Positions 36,450-44,651 of a stretch of 64,000 nt of DNA are shown here, one piece after another. The DNA is from Pseudacidovorax intermedius (GTDB lineage: Bacteria; Pseudomonadota; Gammaproteobacteria; Burkholderiales; Burkholderiaceae_C): positions 62,001 through 126,000 of the forward strand of contig NZ_QQAV01000009.1 in the NCBI RefSeq assembly GCF_003350475.1, written 5' to 3'. Each line of letters starts with the position of its first letter. Position 1 is the stretch's first letter. The notes under the pieces are model-generated. The model was not told the DNA's origin. It worked only from the letters and a program-made list of their open reading frames with translations, and did no database searches. A program made the translations under genes and the position numbers.

Positions 36450-36705
36450 GGTGGATCCGGTTGAAAGGCGGCGAGCATCGCAAGGCCGTGGTCGGGCCGC
36501 GGTGCGCCAGGGCCCCCGGCCGGTGTAGGACATGGGGCGCGCGCCACCGCTCGCCGAGACGGGACTGCCTGTGTGTGAGGAGTGCCGGCCAGTCAGGTTC
36601 GCCTGTTCCCAGATCTTTACATTTGTTGCGGTGGCCGCGCGTCAACGCCAGCGGCATCGCGCGGGTTGATCCGGCATCGTGCAGGCCACCTCGTCAGGAG
36701 ATCCC

Positions 36706-38256
36706 ATGCAGCGCTTTCCCCGTCTTCGTGCCTGTGGCGCGGCGCTGTGTGCCGCCGTACTGCTGTGGGGCTGCGCGTCGCCCGGCCGCTCCCTGTCGGT
36801 GCCTTCGGCGCCTGTCGCCCAGCTCGCCTGGATCGATCGCCTGAGCTGGGGCGTCAGCAGCGATACCGTGGCCCAGGTCGACCGCCTGGGCTTGGCCCGC
36901 TGGGTCGATGACCAGCTGCGTCCGGATGTCGCGGGCGCGCCGCTGCCGCCCGCGGCCCAGCAGAAGATCGACGCCATGAGCATCAGCGTCGAGCCGGGCG
37001 GTGCCCTGGCGCTGAGGTTGGAGGCGCAGAGACGTGCTGCGGTCGCGATCACTGACGATGACGCGCGAAAAGCTGCCGGCCAGGCTTGGTTGCAAGCGCT
37101 CGGCCAAGCTGGCCGTGAAGCCCAGCAGCGTTTCCTGTTGCGCGCCCTCTATAGCCCTGACCAGTTGCGCGAGGTGATGAGTTGGTTTTGGGCAAACCAT
37201 TTCTACGTAAGCGTGCGCAAGGCCCCGGCGCTGCTCGCCGACTACGAGGACAGCGCCATCCGGCCGCATGCGCTGGGCCGGTTCCGCGACCTGCTCGGTG
37301 CGGTCGAGCTGCACCCGGCCATGCTGGTGTACCTGGACAACCCGCAGAACGCCGCCGGTCGCATCAACGAGAACCTGGCGCGCGAGATGATGGAGCTGCA
37401 CACGCTCGGCGTGGATGGCGGCTACACCCAGGGCGATGTGCAGGAGATGGCGCGCGTGCTCACCGGCCTGGGCACCAACCTGCAGCCGCTGGATGCGCCG
37501 CCGCCCCGCCTGCCGCCGGCGCTGGCCGGGCAGTGGGTGCGCCGCGGCGTCTTCGAGTTCAACCCCGCCCGCCACGACCGCAACCCCAAGACGCTGCTGG
37601 GCGCGCCCCTGCATGCCAGCGGCCTGGCGGAGGTCGACGAGGCCCTGGACCGGCTGGCCCGCGCGCCGGCCACGGCCCGGCACATCTCGCGCAAGCTGGC
37701 CACCTACTTCGTCGCGGACGATCCGCCGCCCGCCCTGGTCGAGCGCATGACCCGCACCTTCGAGCGCACCGATGGCGACATCGCCGCCGTCGTGCGCACC
37801 ATGCTGGGCTCGCCCGAATTCACGGCCTCGCTGGGCCGCAAGTTCCGCGATCCGCTGCAGTACGCCATCGGCAGCGTGCGGCTGGCCTACGGTGATCGGG
37901 TGGCCAGCGACATCGGGCCGCTGATGGGTTGGGTCAACCGCCTGGGCGAGGCGCCCCACGCGCACGACACGCCCGACGGCTATCCCCTGCGGCAGCAGGA
38001 GTGGGCCAGCGCCGGCCAGATGAATGCGCGCTTCGACGTCGCGCGCTCGCTGGGCAGCAACGGCGCGGTGCTGTTCCGCGCCGAGCCGCGCGCGCCGCTG
38101 GAGAAGCCTCCCTATCCCGCGATGGCCCAGGCCGAGGCCGTGCGCCGCATCGAACCCACGCTGGGCGCCGCGACCCGGCAGGCGCTGGCGAAGGCGGCGT
38201 CCGTGCAGGACTGGAACACCTACCTGCTCGCGTCACCGGAACGGATGTACCGATGA
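36706..38256 (+). CDS. DUF1800 family protein, probable lipoprotein
   Basis: The product has 516 residues. A hydrophobic N-terminus ends LLWGC (Cys23), a likely lipobox. Typical DUF1800 segments are MSWFWANHFYV, INENLAREMMELHTLGVDGGYTQ, and ISRKLATYFVADDPP. The function of the family is unknown; it is nearly always encoded next to a DUF1501 exported protein, as here. GGAG lies six bases before the ATG at 36706. The 256 bases before it hold only the divergent promoter space with opgC; I see no other feature in it. Confidence 0.85.
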   Translation: MQRFPRLRACGAALCAAVLLWGCASPGRSLSVPSAPVAQLAWIDRLSWGVSSDTVAQVDRLGLARWVDDQLRPDVAGAPLPPAAQQKIDAMSISVEPGGALALRLEAQRRAAVAITDDDARKAAGQAWLQALGQAGREAQQRFLLRALYSPDQLREVMSWFWANHFYVSVRKAPALLADYEDSAIRPHALGRFRDLLGAVELHPAMLVYLDNPQNAAGRINENLAREMMELHTLGVDGGYTQGDVQEMARVLTGLGTNLQPLDAPPPRLPPALAGQWVRRGVFEFNPARHDRNPKTLLGAPLHASGLAEVDEALDRLARAPATARHISRKLATYFVADDPPPALVERMTRTFERTDGDIAAVVRTMLGSPEFTASLGRKFRDPLQYAIGSVRLAYGDRVASDIGPLMGWVNRLGEAPHAHDTPDGYPLRQQEWASAGQMNARFDVARSLGSNGAVLFRAEPRAPLEKPPYPAMAQAEAVRRIEPTLGAATRQALAKAASVQDWNTYLLASPERMYR

Positions 38257-38357
38257 ACCGACCCGTACCGCATGCCGTGCCGCGTTTGGCAGCGGCCGGG
38301 ACGCCCTGCGGGGCGGGATCGTCGCGGCGTATGCCCGCCTGAACAAGGAGTCCTTCG

Positions 38358-39593
38358 ATGCCCATTCCCTCCCCCTCATCGCCGTCCCGCCGCCGCCTGC
38401 TGCAGGCGGGGGCCGCGCTGTCCCTGGCGGCACCCGTCGGCCGCCTGCTCGCCGCACCCGCCGCCGAAGGCACGCGCCTGCTGGTGGTGTTCCTGCGCGG
38501 GGCCTACGACTGCTGCAACTTCCTCGTGCCCACGGGCAGCGACTTCTACTACCAGAGTCGGCCGTCCATCGCCGTGCCCCGCCCGGGGCAGGCGGGCGGC
38601 GCTCTGGCGCTCGACGCCGACTGGGGCCTGCATCCGACGCTGGCGGGCAGCGTGCTGCCGCTGTTCCAGCGCGGGCAGGCCGCCTTCATCCCCTTTGCCG
38701 GCACCGACGATCTGACGCGCAGCCATTTCGAGACGCAGGACGGCATCGAGCTGGGCCAGGCGCTGACGGGGCGGCGCGACTACGGCTCGGGCTTCCTCAA
38801 CCGGCTGGCGCAGGTGCTGGGCGGCGGTCCTCTGCAGGAGGTCACGCCCATCGCGTTCACCGACCAGTTGCCGCTCTCGCTGCGTGGCACGGTGCGTGTG
38901 GGCAACATCGGCATGGGCAACCCGGGCGGGCAGGGCCTGGGTGCACGGCAGGTCGAGGACATCGCCGGCATGTATGCGAAAAGCCCGCTGCAGAGTGCGG
39001 TCTCCGAGGGCTTCGCGCTGCAGGCCGAGTTGCGCCGCAGCATCCAGGCCGAGATGGACCAGGCCAGCCGCAATGCCATCAGCGCCAAGGGTTTCGAGCT
39101 GGTCGCGCGCCGCATGGCGCGTCTGATGCGCGAGCGCTTCGACCTGGGCTTCGTGGATGTGGGCGGCTGGGACACGCACGTCAACCAGGGCGGCAGCACG
39201 GGCTACCTGGCCAACCGGCTGGAGGAACTGGGCCGCGGCGTGAGCGGCTTTGCCGAGGAGCTTGGCGAGGACGCCTGGCGCGAGACGGTGGTGGTGGTCA
39301 TCAGCGAATTCGGCCGGACCTTCCGCGAGAACGGCAACAAGGGCACGGACCATGGCCACGGCACGGTCTATTGGGTGCTGGGCGGCGGGCTGGCGGCTTC
39401 GGCGGGCGGGCACATCGTCGGCACGCAGCAGGCGCTGACGGCGCAGACGCTGTTCCAGAACCGCGACTGGCCGGTGCTCAACGAGTACCGTTCGGTGCTC
39501 GGCGGACTGTTCCAGCGCATGTACGGGCTGTCGCCCCAGCAGGTGGCGCGGGTCTTTCCGGGCGTGGCGGCGCGCGACTTGAAGCTGGTCTGA
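38358..39593 (+). CDS. DUF1501 family exported protein
   Basis: The product has 411 residues. The N-terminus has SRRRLLQAG (Arg11-13) followed by a hydrophobic stretch, consistent with Tat export. Segments LRGAYDCCNFLVP, DVGGWDTHVNQGG and VVVISEFGRTF...DHGHGTVYWVLGGG match DUF1501, related to alkaline-phosphatase/sulfatase-fold proteins with possible metal ligands (Asp, His). Enzymatic activity is unknown. It follows the DUF1800 gene by 101 bases and the two are likely partners. Confidence 0.87.
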   Translation: MPIPSPSSPSRRRLLQAGAALSLAAPVGRLLAAPAAEGTRLLVVFLRGAYDCCNFLVPTGSDFYYQSRPSIAVPRPGQAGGALALDADWGLHPTLAGSVLPLFQRGQAAFIPFAGTDDLTRSHFETQDGIELGQALTGRRDYGSGFLNRLAQVLGGGPLQEVTPIAFTDQLPLSLRGTVRVGNIGMGNPGGQGLGARQVEDIAGMYAKSPLQSAVSEGFALQAELRRSIQAEMDQASRNAISAKGFELVARRMARLMRERFDLGFVDVGGWDTHVNQGGSTGYLANRLEELGRGVSGFAEELGEDAWRETVVVVISEFGRTFRENGNKGTDHGHGTVYWVLGGGLAASAGGHIVGTQQALTAQTLFQNRDWPVLNEYRSVLGGLFQRMYGLSPQQVARVFPGVAARDLKLV

Positions 39594-39641
39594 GGCACCT
39601 TGCGCACAATCGGCGGTTCCGCATCCCCAGGACACCGACGC

Positions 39642-40694
39642 ATGCGCCTCGACCTCGCCGCCCTGCTGGGCACCGCGCTTCCCATCATCCAGGCCCCCAT
39701 GGCGGGCGTGCAGGGCAGTGCCCTGGCCATCGCGGTGTCGCAGGCCGGTGGACTCGGCTCGCTGCCCTGCGCCATGCTGGCGCCTGAGGCCATCGAGCGC
39801 GAGGTGGCCGCCATCCGCGCTGCCACCGACCGGCCCTTCAACCTCAACTTCTTCTGCCACGTGCCGCCCGAGCCGGACGCCGCCCACGAGGCGCGCTGGC
39901 GCGAGCGGCTGGCCCCTTACTACGCGGAGTTCGGCATCGACCCGGCCGGCATCGGCGCGGGTGCCGGCCGCCAGCCCTTCAGCGCCGCGCTGTGCGACCT
40001 GGTGGAGCCGCTGCGTCCGCCGGTGATGAGCTTCCATTTCGGCCTGCCGGCACCGCAGTTGCTGGCTCGCGTCAAAGGCTGGGGCGCCCGCGTGCTGGCC
40101 AGCGCCACGACGGTGGAGGAAGGGCTGTGGCTGCAGGCCCAGGGGGCCGATGCCGTCATCGCGCAGGGGCTGGAGGCCGGTGGCCATCGCGGTCACTTCA
40201 TGTCGGACGACCTGAGCCGGCAGAGCGGCCTGTTCGCGCTGCTGCCACAGCTGGTGGCCGCACTGGAGGTGCCGGTGATCGCTGCCGGCGGCATCGCCGA
40301 TGCGGCCGGCGTGGCGGCGGCCATGGCGCTGGGTGCCGCGGGTGTGCAGGTGGGCACGGCCTACCTGCTGAGCCCCGAAGCCACGACCAGCGCCCTGCAC
40401 CGTGCGGCCCTGCAGTCCGAGGCTGCGCGGCACACGGCGCTCACGCGGCTGTTCACCGGCCGGCCGGCCCGCGGCATCGTCAATCGTGTCATGCGCGAAC
40501 TTGGGCCGATGAGTCCGGATGCGCCTGCCTTCCCGCTTGCCACGGCGGCCATCGCACCCCTGCGCGCAAAGGCCGAGGCGGCAGGCCGTGGCGACTTCAC
40601 GCCCCTGTGGTCCGGGCAGAACGCCGCGGGCTGCCGTCCGGTGCCGGCCGGCGAGCTCACGCGCACCCTCGCCGAAGGCCTGGGCGTCCGCTGA
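39642..40694 (+). CDS. Nitronate monooxygenase-like FMN enzyme
   Basis: The product has 350 residues with a TIM-barrel of the NPD/2-nitropropane dioxygenase family. IIQAPMAGVQGSALAIAVSQAGGLGSL is the N-terminal FMN-side motif, QGLEAGGHRG and IAAGGIADAAGVAAAMALGAAGVQVGTAY form the phosphate-binding region. It oxidises nitronates such as propionate-3-nitronate using oxygen. It is an isolated gene, with ACAAT about 27 bases before the ATG as a possible -10. Confidence 0.87.
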   Translation: MRLDLAALLGTALPIIQAPMAGVQGSALAIAVSQAGGLGSLPCAMLAPEAIEREVAAIRAATDRPFNLNFFCHVPPEPDAAHEARWRERLAPYYAEFGIDPAGIGAGAGRQPFSAALCDLVEPLRPPVMSFHFGLPAPQLLARVKGWGARVLASATTVEEGLWLQAQGADAVIAQGLEAGGHRGHFMSDDLSRQSGLFALLPQLVAALEVPVIAAGGIADAAGVAAAMALGAAGVQVGTAYLLSPEATTSALHRAALQSEAARHTALTRLFTGRPARGIVNRVMRELGPMSPDAPAFPLATAAIAPLRAKAEAAGRGDFTPLWSGQNAAGCRPVPAGELTRTLAEGLGVR

Positions 40695-40749
40695 TCGCGG
40701 GGAACCTCGTGCTCCGGAGCGATTCGCACCGCCAGCGCGCCATCAGCGA

Positions 40750-40796
40750 CCTGCCCTGTCACAACGGCTTACCGCGCGGTGTGAGATAGGGGCAGG
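40750..40796 (+). promoter_or_regulatory. Nested inverted repeat upstream of the DUF3014 gene
   Basis: CCTGCCC (40750-40756) pairs with GGGCAGG (40790-40796). Inside it TCACA (40759-40763) pairs with TGTGA (40780-40784), enclosing the palindrome ACCGCGCGGT. CACAAT (40803-40808), a plausible -10 box of the downstream gene, lies just after. It could be an operator or RNA structure; no T-run makes a terminator unlikely. Confidence 0.3.
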
Positions 40797-40842
40797 GCGC
40801 CGCCCACAATGAGGCTGTCGCCGAAGTCCAGGAGAGACCCGC

Positions 40843-41742
40843 ATGTCCGAGCCCGATTTCCGTCCCCGCGCCGACCGTCCGGTCGGCCTGATCATCGCCC
40901 TCCTGATCGCGCTGGCCGCCGCCGGCTGGTTCGGCTGGCAATGGTGGCAGCAGCGGCAGATGCCACCGCCGCCAACGGCGCCCGTCGCCAGCACCCCCGC
41001 GCCGCCCGATGCGCCGCCCCCGCTGGCCGCCACTCCGCCTTCACCGGCGACGCCGCAGAACGAGGTGGCGGCCATCGCCGAACCTGAGAAGAACCTGCCG
41101 GCACTGGGCGAATCCGATGCCCGAATGCGGGCGGCACTGGTCGAGTTGCTGGGCAGCAAGGCGGTGGGTCAGTTTCTGCAACTGGACGATTTCGTCCGCC
41201 GTGGCGTCGCCACCATCGACAACCTGCCGCGCGAGCATGCGCCGGTGCAGCGCTGGCCCGTGCGGCCCACAGAGGGGCGCTTTCAGCTCCAGGGGCAGGG
41301 TGAGGTGCGCACCATCGCCCCCGACAACGCTGCGCGCTACACGCCCTTCGTGCTCCTGGCCGAAAACCTGGATGCCGCAAAAGTGGCGGGCGTGTATGCC
41401 CGGCTCTATCCGCTCTTCCAGCAGGCGTATGAGGAGCTGGGCTTTCCCGGCCGCTACTTCAACGACCGGCTGGTTGCGGTGATCGACCATCTGCTGGCCG
41501 CGCCCGAGCCGGCCGGGCCCTTGCAGATCCGCGTGGTGGAGGTCAAGGGCGACACGCCCGGCGACCGGCCCTGGGTGCGCTACGAATACGCCGACGAGCG
41601 CCTGCAGTCGCTGTCGGCGGGCCAGAAGCTCATGGTGCGGGTGGGGCTGGTCAACGAGCGGCGGCTGAAGGCCAAGCTGCGCGAACTGCGGACGCAGGTG
41701 GCGACGGCGGTGCCGGCTTCGGCCGGCGCGAAGAAGCCCTGA
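40843..41742 (+). CDS. DUF3014 domain-containing membrane-anchored protein
   Basis: The product has 299 residues. One membrane helix (about 15-33, ending in aromatic WFGWQWWQQ) is followed by a Pro/Ala-rich linker (about 42-72) and a globular periplasmic domain with LGESDARMRAALVELLG, YTPFVLLAENLDA and FPGRYFNDRLVAVIDHLLAAP. These match DUF3014, a proteobacterial family of unknown function. GGAGAGACCC precedes the ATG. Confidence 0.82.
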   Translation: MSEPDFRPRADRPVGLIIALLIALAAAGWFGWQWWQQRQMPPPPTAPVASTPAPPDAPPPLAATPPSPATPQNEVAAIAEPEKNLPALGESDARMRAALVELLGSKAVGQFLQLDDFVRRGVATIDNLPREHAPVQRWPVRPTEGRFQLQGQGEVRTIAPDNAARYTPFVLLAENLDAAKVAGVYARLYPLFQQAYEELGFPGRYFNDRLVAVIDHLLAAPEPAGPLQIRVVEVKGDTPGDRPWVRYEYADERLQSLSAGQKLMVRVGLVNERRLKAKLRELRTQVATAVPASAGAKKP

Positions 41743-41835
41743 GGATGCAGCGCCGCGGCCCTGCGCTGCCTTCCGAGCCATGAGGGCATGGGCATCCTGA
41801 CCTGTCCCGCAGCGCTGACCTGGCGCCCCAAAGAA

Positions 41836-41858
41836 GAAGGCCGCCAAGGGCGGCCTTC
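41836..41858 (-). terminator. Intrinsic terminator of bamD
   Basis: GAAGGCCGCC / GGCGGCCTTC with loop AAG forms a 10-bp hairpin. On the - strand it is followed by TTCTTT, directly downstream of the bamD stop. On the + strand no T-run follows, so it mainly serves bamD. Confidence 0.8.
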
Positions 41859-41888
41859 GATGGAGGGCGATGCAGGCTCAGGTGCCGC

Positions 41889-42701
41889 TCACCACAGCTT
41901 CCACCACGGATCGTCCTTGGTCTTGAAGCCCTGGGCCAGATAGCGGCTCTGCGGGTAGTTGGTGGTGAGCACGCGCTTGGTGTCGTCGCGCAGGTCGTTC
42001 ATGCCCAGGGCGTCGTACGACAGCACCATGATGTAGAGCGCTTCTTCGAGCGCCGGCACCTCGCGGTAGTCGGCCAGGGCGATCTGGGCGCGGTTGATCG
42101 CGGCCAGGTAGGCGCCGCGCTTGTAGTAATAGCGGGCCACGTGAACCTCGTACTGTGCGAGCGAGTTCACGATGTAGTTCATGCGCTGGCGCGCATCGTT
42201 GGCATAGCGCGAATCGGGGAAGCGCGTCACGAGTTCGCGGAAGGACTCGAAGGATTCCTTGGCGGCCTTCTGGTCGCGCTCGGACAGATCCTGCCGCGTC
42301 AGCCAGGCGAACATGCCCAGGTCGTCGTTGAAATTGATCGTGCCCTTGAGGTAGAGGGCGTAGTCGATGGCGGGGCTGGCCGGATGCAGCTTCATGAACC
42401 GGTCCAGCGTGGCGAGGGCCTGGGCCTTGTCGCCGGCGCGGTACTGGGCATAGGCCTTGTCGATCTGGGCCTGCTGGGCCAGCGGCGTGCCTGCGGCCCG
42501 GCCTTCCAGCTTCTCGAACAGCGGCACTGCCTTGTCGTAGGCGCCGCCATCGGCTTCGTCCTTCGCCTCGGAGTAGATCTTGTTCGGGCTCCAGTTGGCC
42601 GTCGGATCGGTCTTGGTGGAGGAGCAGCCCGCCAGCAGGAACCCGGCGGCGCAGAGGGCGAGCCACGAGGGGACCGCCGATAATCGGGTGCGAAACGTCA
42701 C
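41889..42701 (-). CDS. bamD: Outer membrane assembly lipoprotein BamD
   Basis: From the GTG at 42701 the product has 270 residues. A signal sequence ends in the lipobox LAGC (Cys26). TPR-like helices follow, with YDKAVPLFEKLEGR, FRELVTRFPDSRYANDARQRM and YREVPALEEALYIMVLSYDALG. BamD is the essential lipoprotein of the BAM complex. No ATG is available; a TTG at 42707 is the alternative start. It is divergent from rluD with only 12 bases between the two starts. Confidence 0.93.
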   Translation of the reverse strand: MTFRTRLSAVPSWLALCAAGFLLAGCSSTKTDPTANWSPNKIYSEAKDEADGGAYDKAVPLFEKLEGRAAGTPLAQQAQIDKAYAQYRAGDKAQALATLDRFMKLHPASPAIDYALYLKGTINFNDDLGMFAWLTRQDLSERDQKAAKESFESFRELVTRFPDSRYANDARQRMNYIVNSLAQYEVHVARYYYKRGAYLAAINRAQIALADYREVPALEEALYIMVLSYDALGMNDLRDDTKRVLTTNYPQSRYLAQGFKTKDDPWWKLW

Positions 42702-42713
42702 AGGCAAGCTTTC

Positions 42714-43739
42714 GTGAGTCAAACCCCCGGGATTATATCGACCCCCCCCTTGGCCCAGCCCGGGCCCGATGCCGAGGCCGACGAACCCTCGGATCACCTC
42801 GACGAGAGCGAGCGACGGGCCTTTTTCATTCCCAAGGCCCTGCATGGCCGGCGCCTGGACCGGGCCCTGGCGCAACTGATCCCGGAGTTCTCCCGCAGCT
42901 ACCTGCAGCAGCTGGTGGAGGAGGGCGCGGTCCAGCTCCAGGGCCGGGCGATCCGCAAGTCGGCGACGGCGGTCCAGGCCGGCCAGACGGGCGAGATCGA
43001 GTTGCGCCCCACGCCGCAAAGCCAGGCCTTCCGGCCCGAGGCCATGCCGCTGCAGGTGGTGCACGAGGACGAGCACCTGGTCGTCATCGACAAGCCCGCG
43101 GGCCTGGTGGTCCACCCGGCGCCCGGGCACTGGAGCGGCACCCTGCTCAATGGCCTGCTGGCGCGCGACGCCAGGGCGGCCACCCTGCCGCGGGCCGGCA
43201 TCGTGCACCGGCTGGACCGCGACACCAGCGGCCTGATGGTGGTGGCCCGCACACGCCAGACCATGGACGCGCTCGTACGCATGATCGCGGCGCGGGAGGT
43301 TTCCCGGCAGTACCTGGCCATGGGCCACCGCGCGTGGTCCGGTCCCGCCAGCCGTTCGGTGGAAGGCGCCATCGGCCGCGACCCCCGCAACCGCCTGCGC
43401 ATGGCCGTGGTCGACCTGGCGCAGCATCCCGGCAAACCGGCCCGCACCCGCTTCGAGCTGCTCGACGGCCACGACCGCGGTTGCCTGGTGCGCTGCACGC
43501 TGGACACCGGCCGCACGCACCAGATCCGCGTGCACATGGCCTCCATCGGCCATCCGCTGGTGGGCGACGAGACCTACGGCGGCGCACCGGCGGCCGGCCT
43601 GCACCGTCAGGCGCTGCATGCCTTCCGGCTGGCCTTCGCGCACCCGATGACCGGCCAGGCGCTGGACCTGCGCTCGGCCCTGCCGTCCGACATTGCCGAC
43701 GCCGCCCGGGCCTGGGGGCTCGACTACAATCGCGGCTGA
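42714..43739 (+). CDS. rluD: 23S rRNA pseudouridine synthase RluD
   Basis: The product has 341 residues. An S4 RNA-binding domain (about 45-105, LDRALAQLIPEFSRSYLQQLV) precedes the RluA-type catalytic domain with the signature HRLDRDTSG, whose Asp is the nucleophile. RluD modifies helix 69 of 23S rRNA. GTG start. The first ~40 residues are a Pro/Asp/Glu-rich extension. The gene next to it in many relatives, pgeF, is not present downstream. Confidence 0.93.
   Translation: MSQTPGIISTPPLAQPGPDAEADEPSDHLDESERRAFFIPKALHGRRLDRALAQLIPEFSRSYLQQLVEEGAVQLQGRAIRKSATAVQAGQTGEIELRPTPQSQAFRPEAMPLQVVHEDEHLVVIDKPAGLVVHPAPGHWSGTLLNGLLARDARAATLPRAGIVHRLDRDTSGLMVVARTRQTMDALVRMIAAREVSRQYLAMGHRAWSGPASRSVEGAIGRDPRNRLRMAVVDLAQHPGKPARTRFELLDGHDRGCLVRCTLDTGRTHQIRVHMASIGHPLVGDETYGGAPAAGLHRQALHAFRLAFAHPMTGQALDLRSALPSDIADAARAWGLDYNRG
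42732..42737 (-). promoter_or_regulatory. Likely -10 box of bamD
   Basis: The complement of this site is a perfect TATAAT on the - strand, about 31 bases upstream of the bamD GTG. It lies inside the first codons of the divergent rluD gene. The -35 region is poor. Confidence 0.5.
43725..43730 (+). promoter_or_regulatory. Possible -10 box for scpB
   Basis: TACAAT lies in the last codons of rluD, giving a leader of about 165 bases before scpB. The leader contains a small hairpin (CAGGAC / GTCCTG, 43795-43814) and otherwise nothing I can name. No clear -35 is visible, so the call rests on the hexamer alone. Confidence 0.3.
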
Positions 43740-43904
43740 GCGCCTCGCGGCGCGACCTCCGGCGGCCATCTTCTCGACTGGCCGTTCGCGCCTTCAGGAC
43801 GGCGGCCCGTCCTGGCGCACAGCCGCAGACGTCGGCGCCTTCTTCTCTCTCGGCTCTTCTGTCCCGGCGCGCTCCGCGCGCTCCTTGCCTGGAACCTCGC
43901 CACC

Positions 43905-44651
43905 ATGAATACGGCGGATGCCAAGCGCATTCTCGAAACCGCCCTGATGTGTTCGTCGCAGCCGCTGACGCTGCGCGACATGCGTGTGCTCTTCGATGAA
44001 GAGGTGGGCACCGACACGCTCAAGTCGCTGCTCGCCCAGATGCAGGACGAGTGGGCGCAGCGGGGCATGGAGCTGGTGGGCGTTGCCAGCGGCTGGCGCT
44101 TCCAGAGCCGGCCCGAGATGCGCGACTTCCTCGACCGCCTCCATCCCGAGAAGCCGCCGCGCTACACCCGCGCTGCGCTCGAAACGCTGGCCATCATTGC
44201 CTATCGCCAGCCGGTCACCCGCGGCGACATGGAAGACATCCGCGGCGTCACGATCAACTCGCTGATCCTCAAGCAGCTCGAGGACCGCGGCTGGGTCGAG
44301 GTGATCGGTCACCGCGAGACCGTGGGCCGTCCGGCCCTCTACGCCACCACGCGGCAGTTCCTGGACGACCTAGGCCTTGCCTCGCTCGACCAGCTGCCGG
44401 CCATCGAGGCGCCGCACCAGCCCGGCGACATGGCCCAGGCCCTGGCGGGCCGCGGCTTGCCGCCGGAAGCCGGGCAGCCCGCCTTGCCGATGGAGACGGT
44501 GCAGGTGCCCGAGACGCAGGCGCCTTCCGCCGAGGCCGCTGCCGCAGGGTCGGCCATCATGCCCGACGCCGAGCCGACAGCGCCCGCTCCCCCGCCGCCC
44601 GCTGCGGCATCCCCCGACACGAACACTTTCCCGGAAACCCCTCATGACTGA
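43905..44651 (+). CDS. scpB: Segregation and condensation protein ScpB
   Basis: The product has 248 residues. Two winged-helix domains lie in about 1-165, with [18 protein letters not shown] and [30 protein letters not shown] being highly conserved in ScpB. The last ~80 residues are an Ala/Pro-rich tail. ScpB joins ScpA and SMC for chromosome organisation. scpA is not in the window. The stop overlaps the rluB start. Confidence 0.93.
   Translation: MNTADAKRILETALMCSSQPLTLRDMRVLFDEEVGTDTLKSLLAQMQDEWAQRGMELVGVASGWRFQSRPEMRDFLDRLHPEKPPRYTRAALETLAIIAYRQPVTRGDMEDIRGVTINSLILKQLEDRGWVEVIGHRETVGRPALYATTRQFLDDLGLASLDQLPAIEAPHQPGDMAQALAGRGLPPEAGQPALPMETVQVPETQAPSAEAAAAGSAIMPDAEPTAPAPPPPAAASPDTNTFPETPHD

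Noticed and set aside
36450-36705. Possible promoter or replication-type motifs between opgC and DUF1800
   Set aside because: TTTACA near 36613 has no -10 partner at the right distance, and no DnaA-type boxes were seen.
38253-38342. A 29-codon ORF overlapping the DUF1800 stop
   Set aside because: It has no ribosome binding site, no signal or domain and ends far from the next start; chance is likely.
43740-43904. Possible remnant of pgeF (laccase-domain gene) after rluD
   Set aside because: I translated the three + frames and found no convincing match to the PgeF N-terminus; the stretch is treated as the scpB leader.
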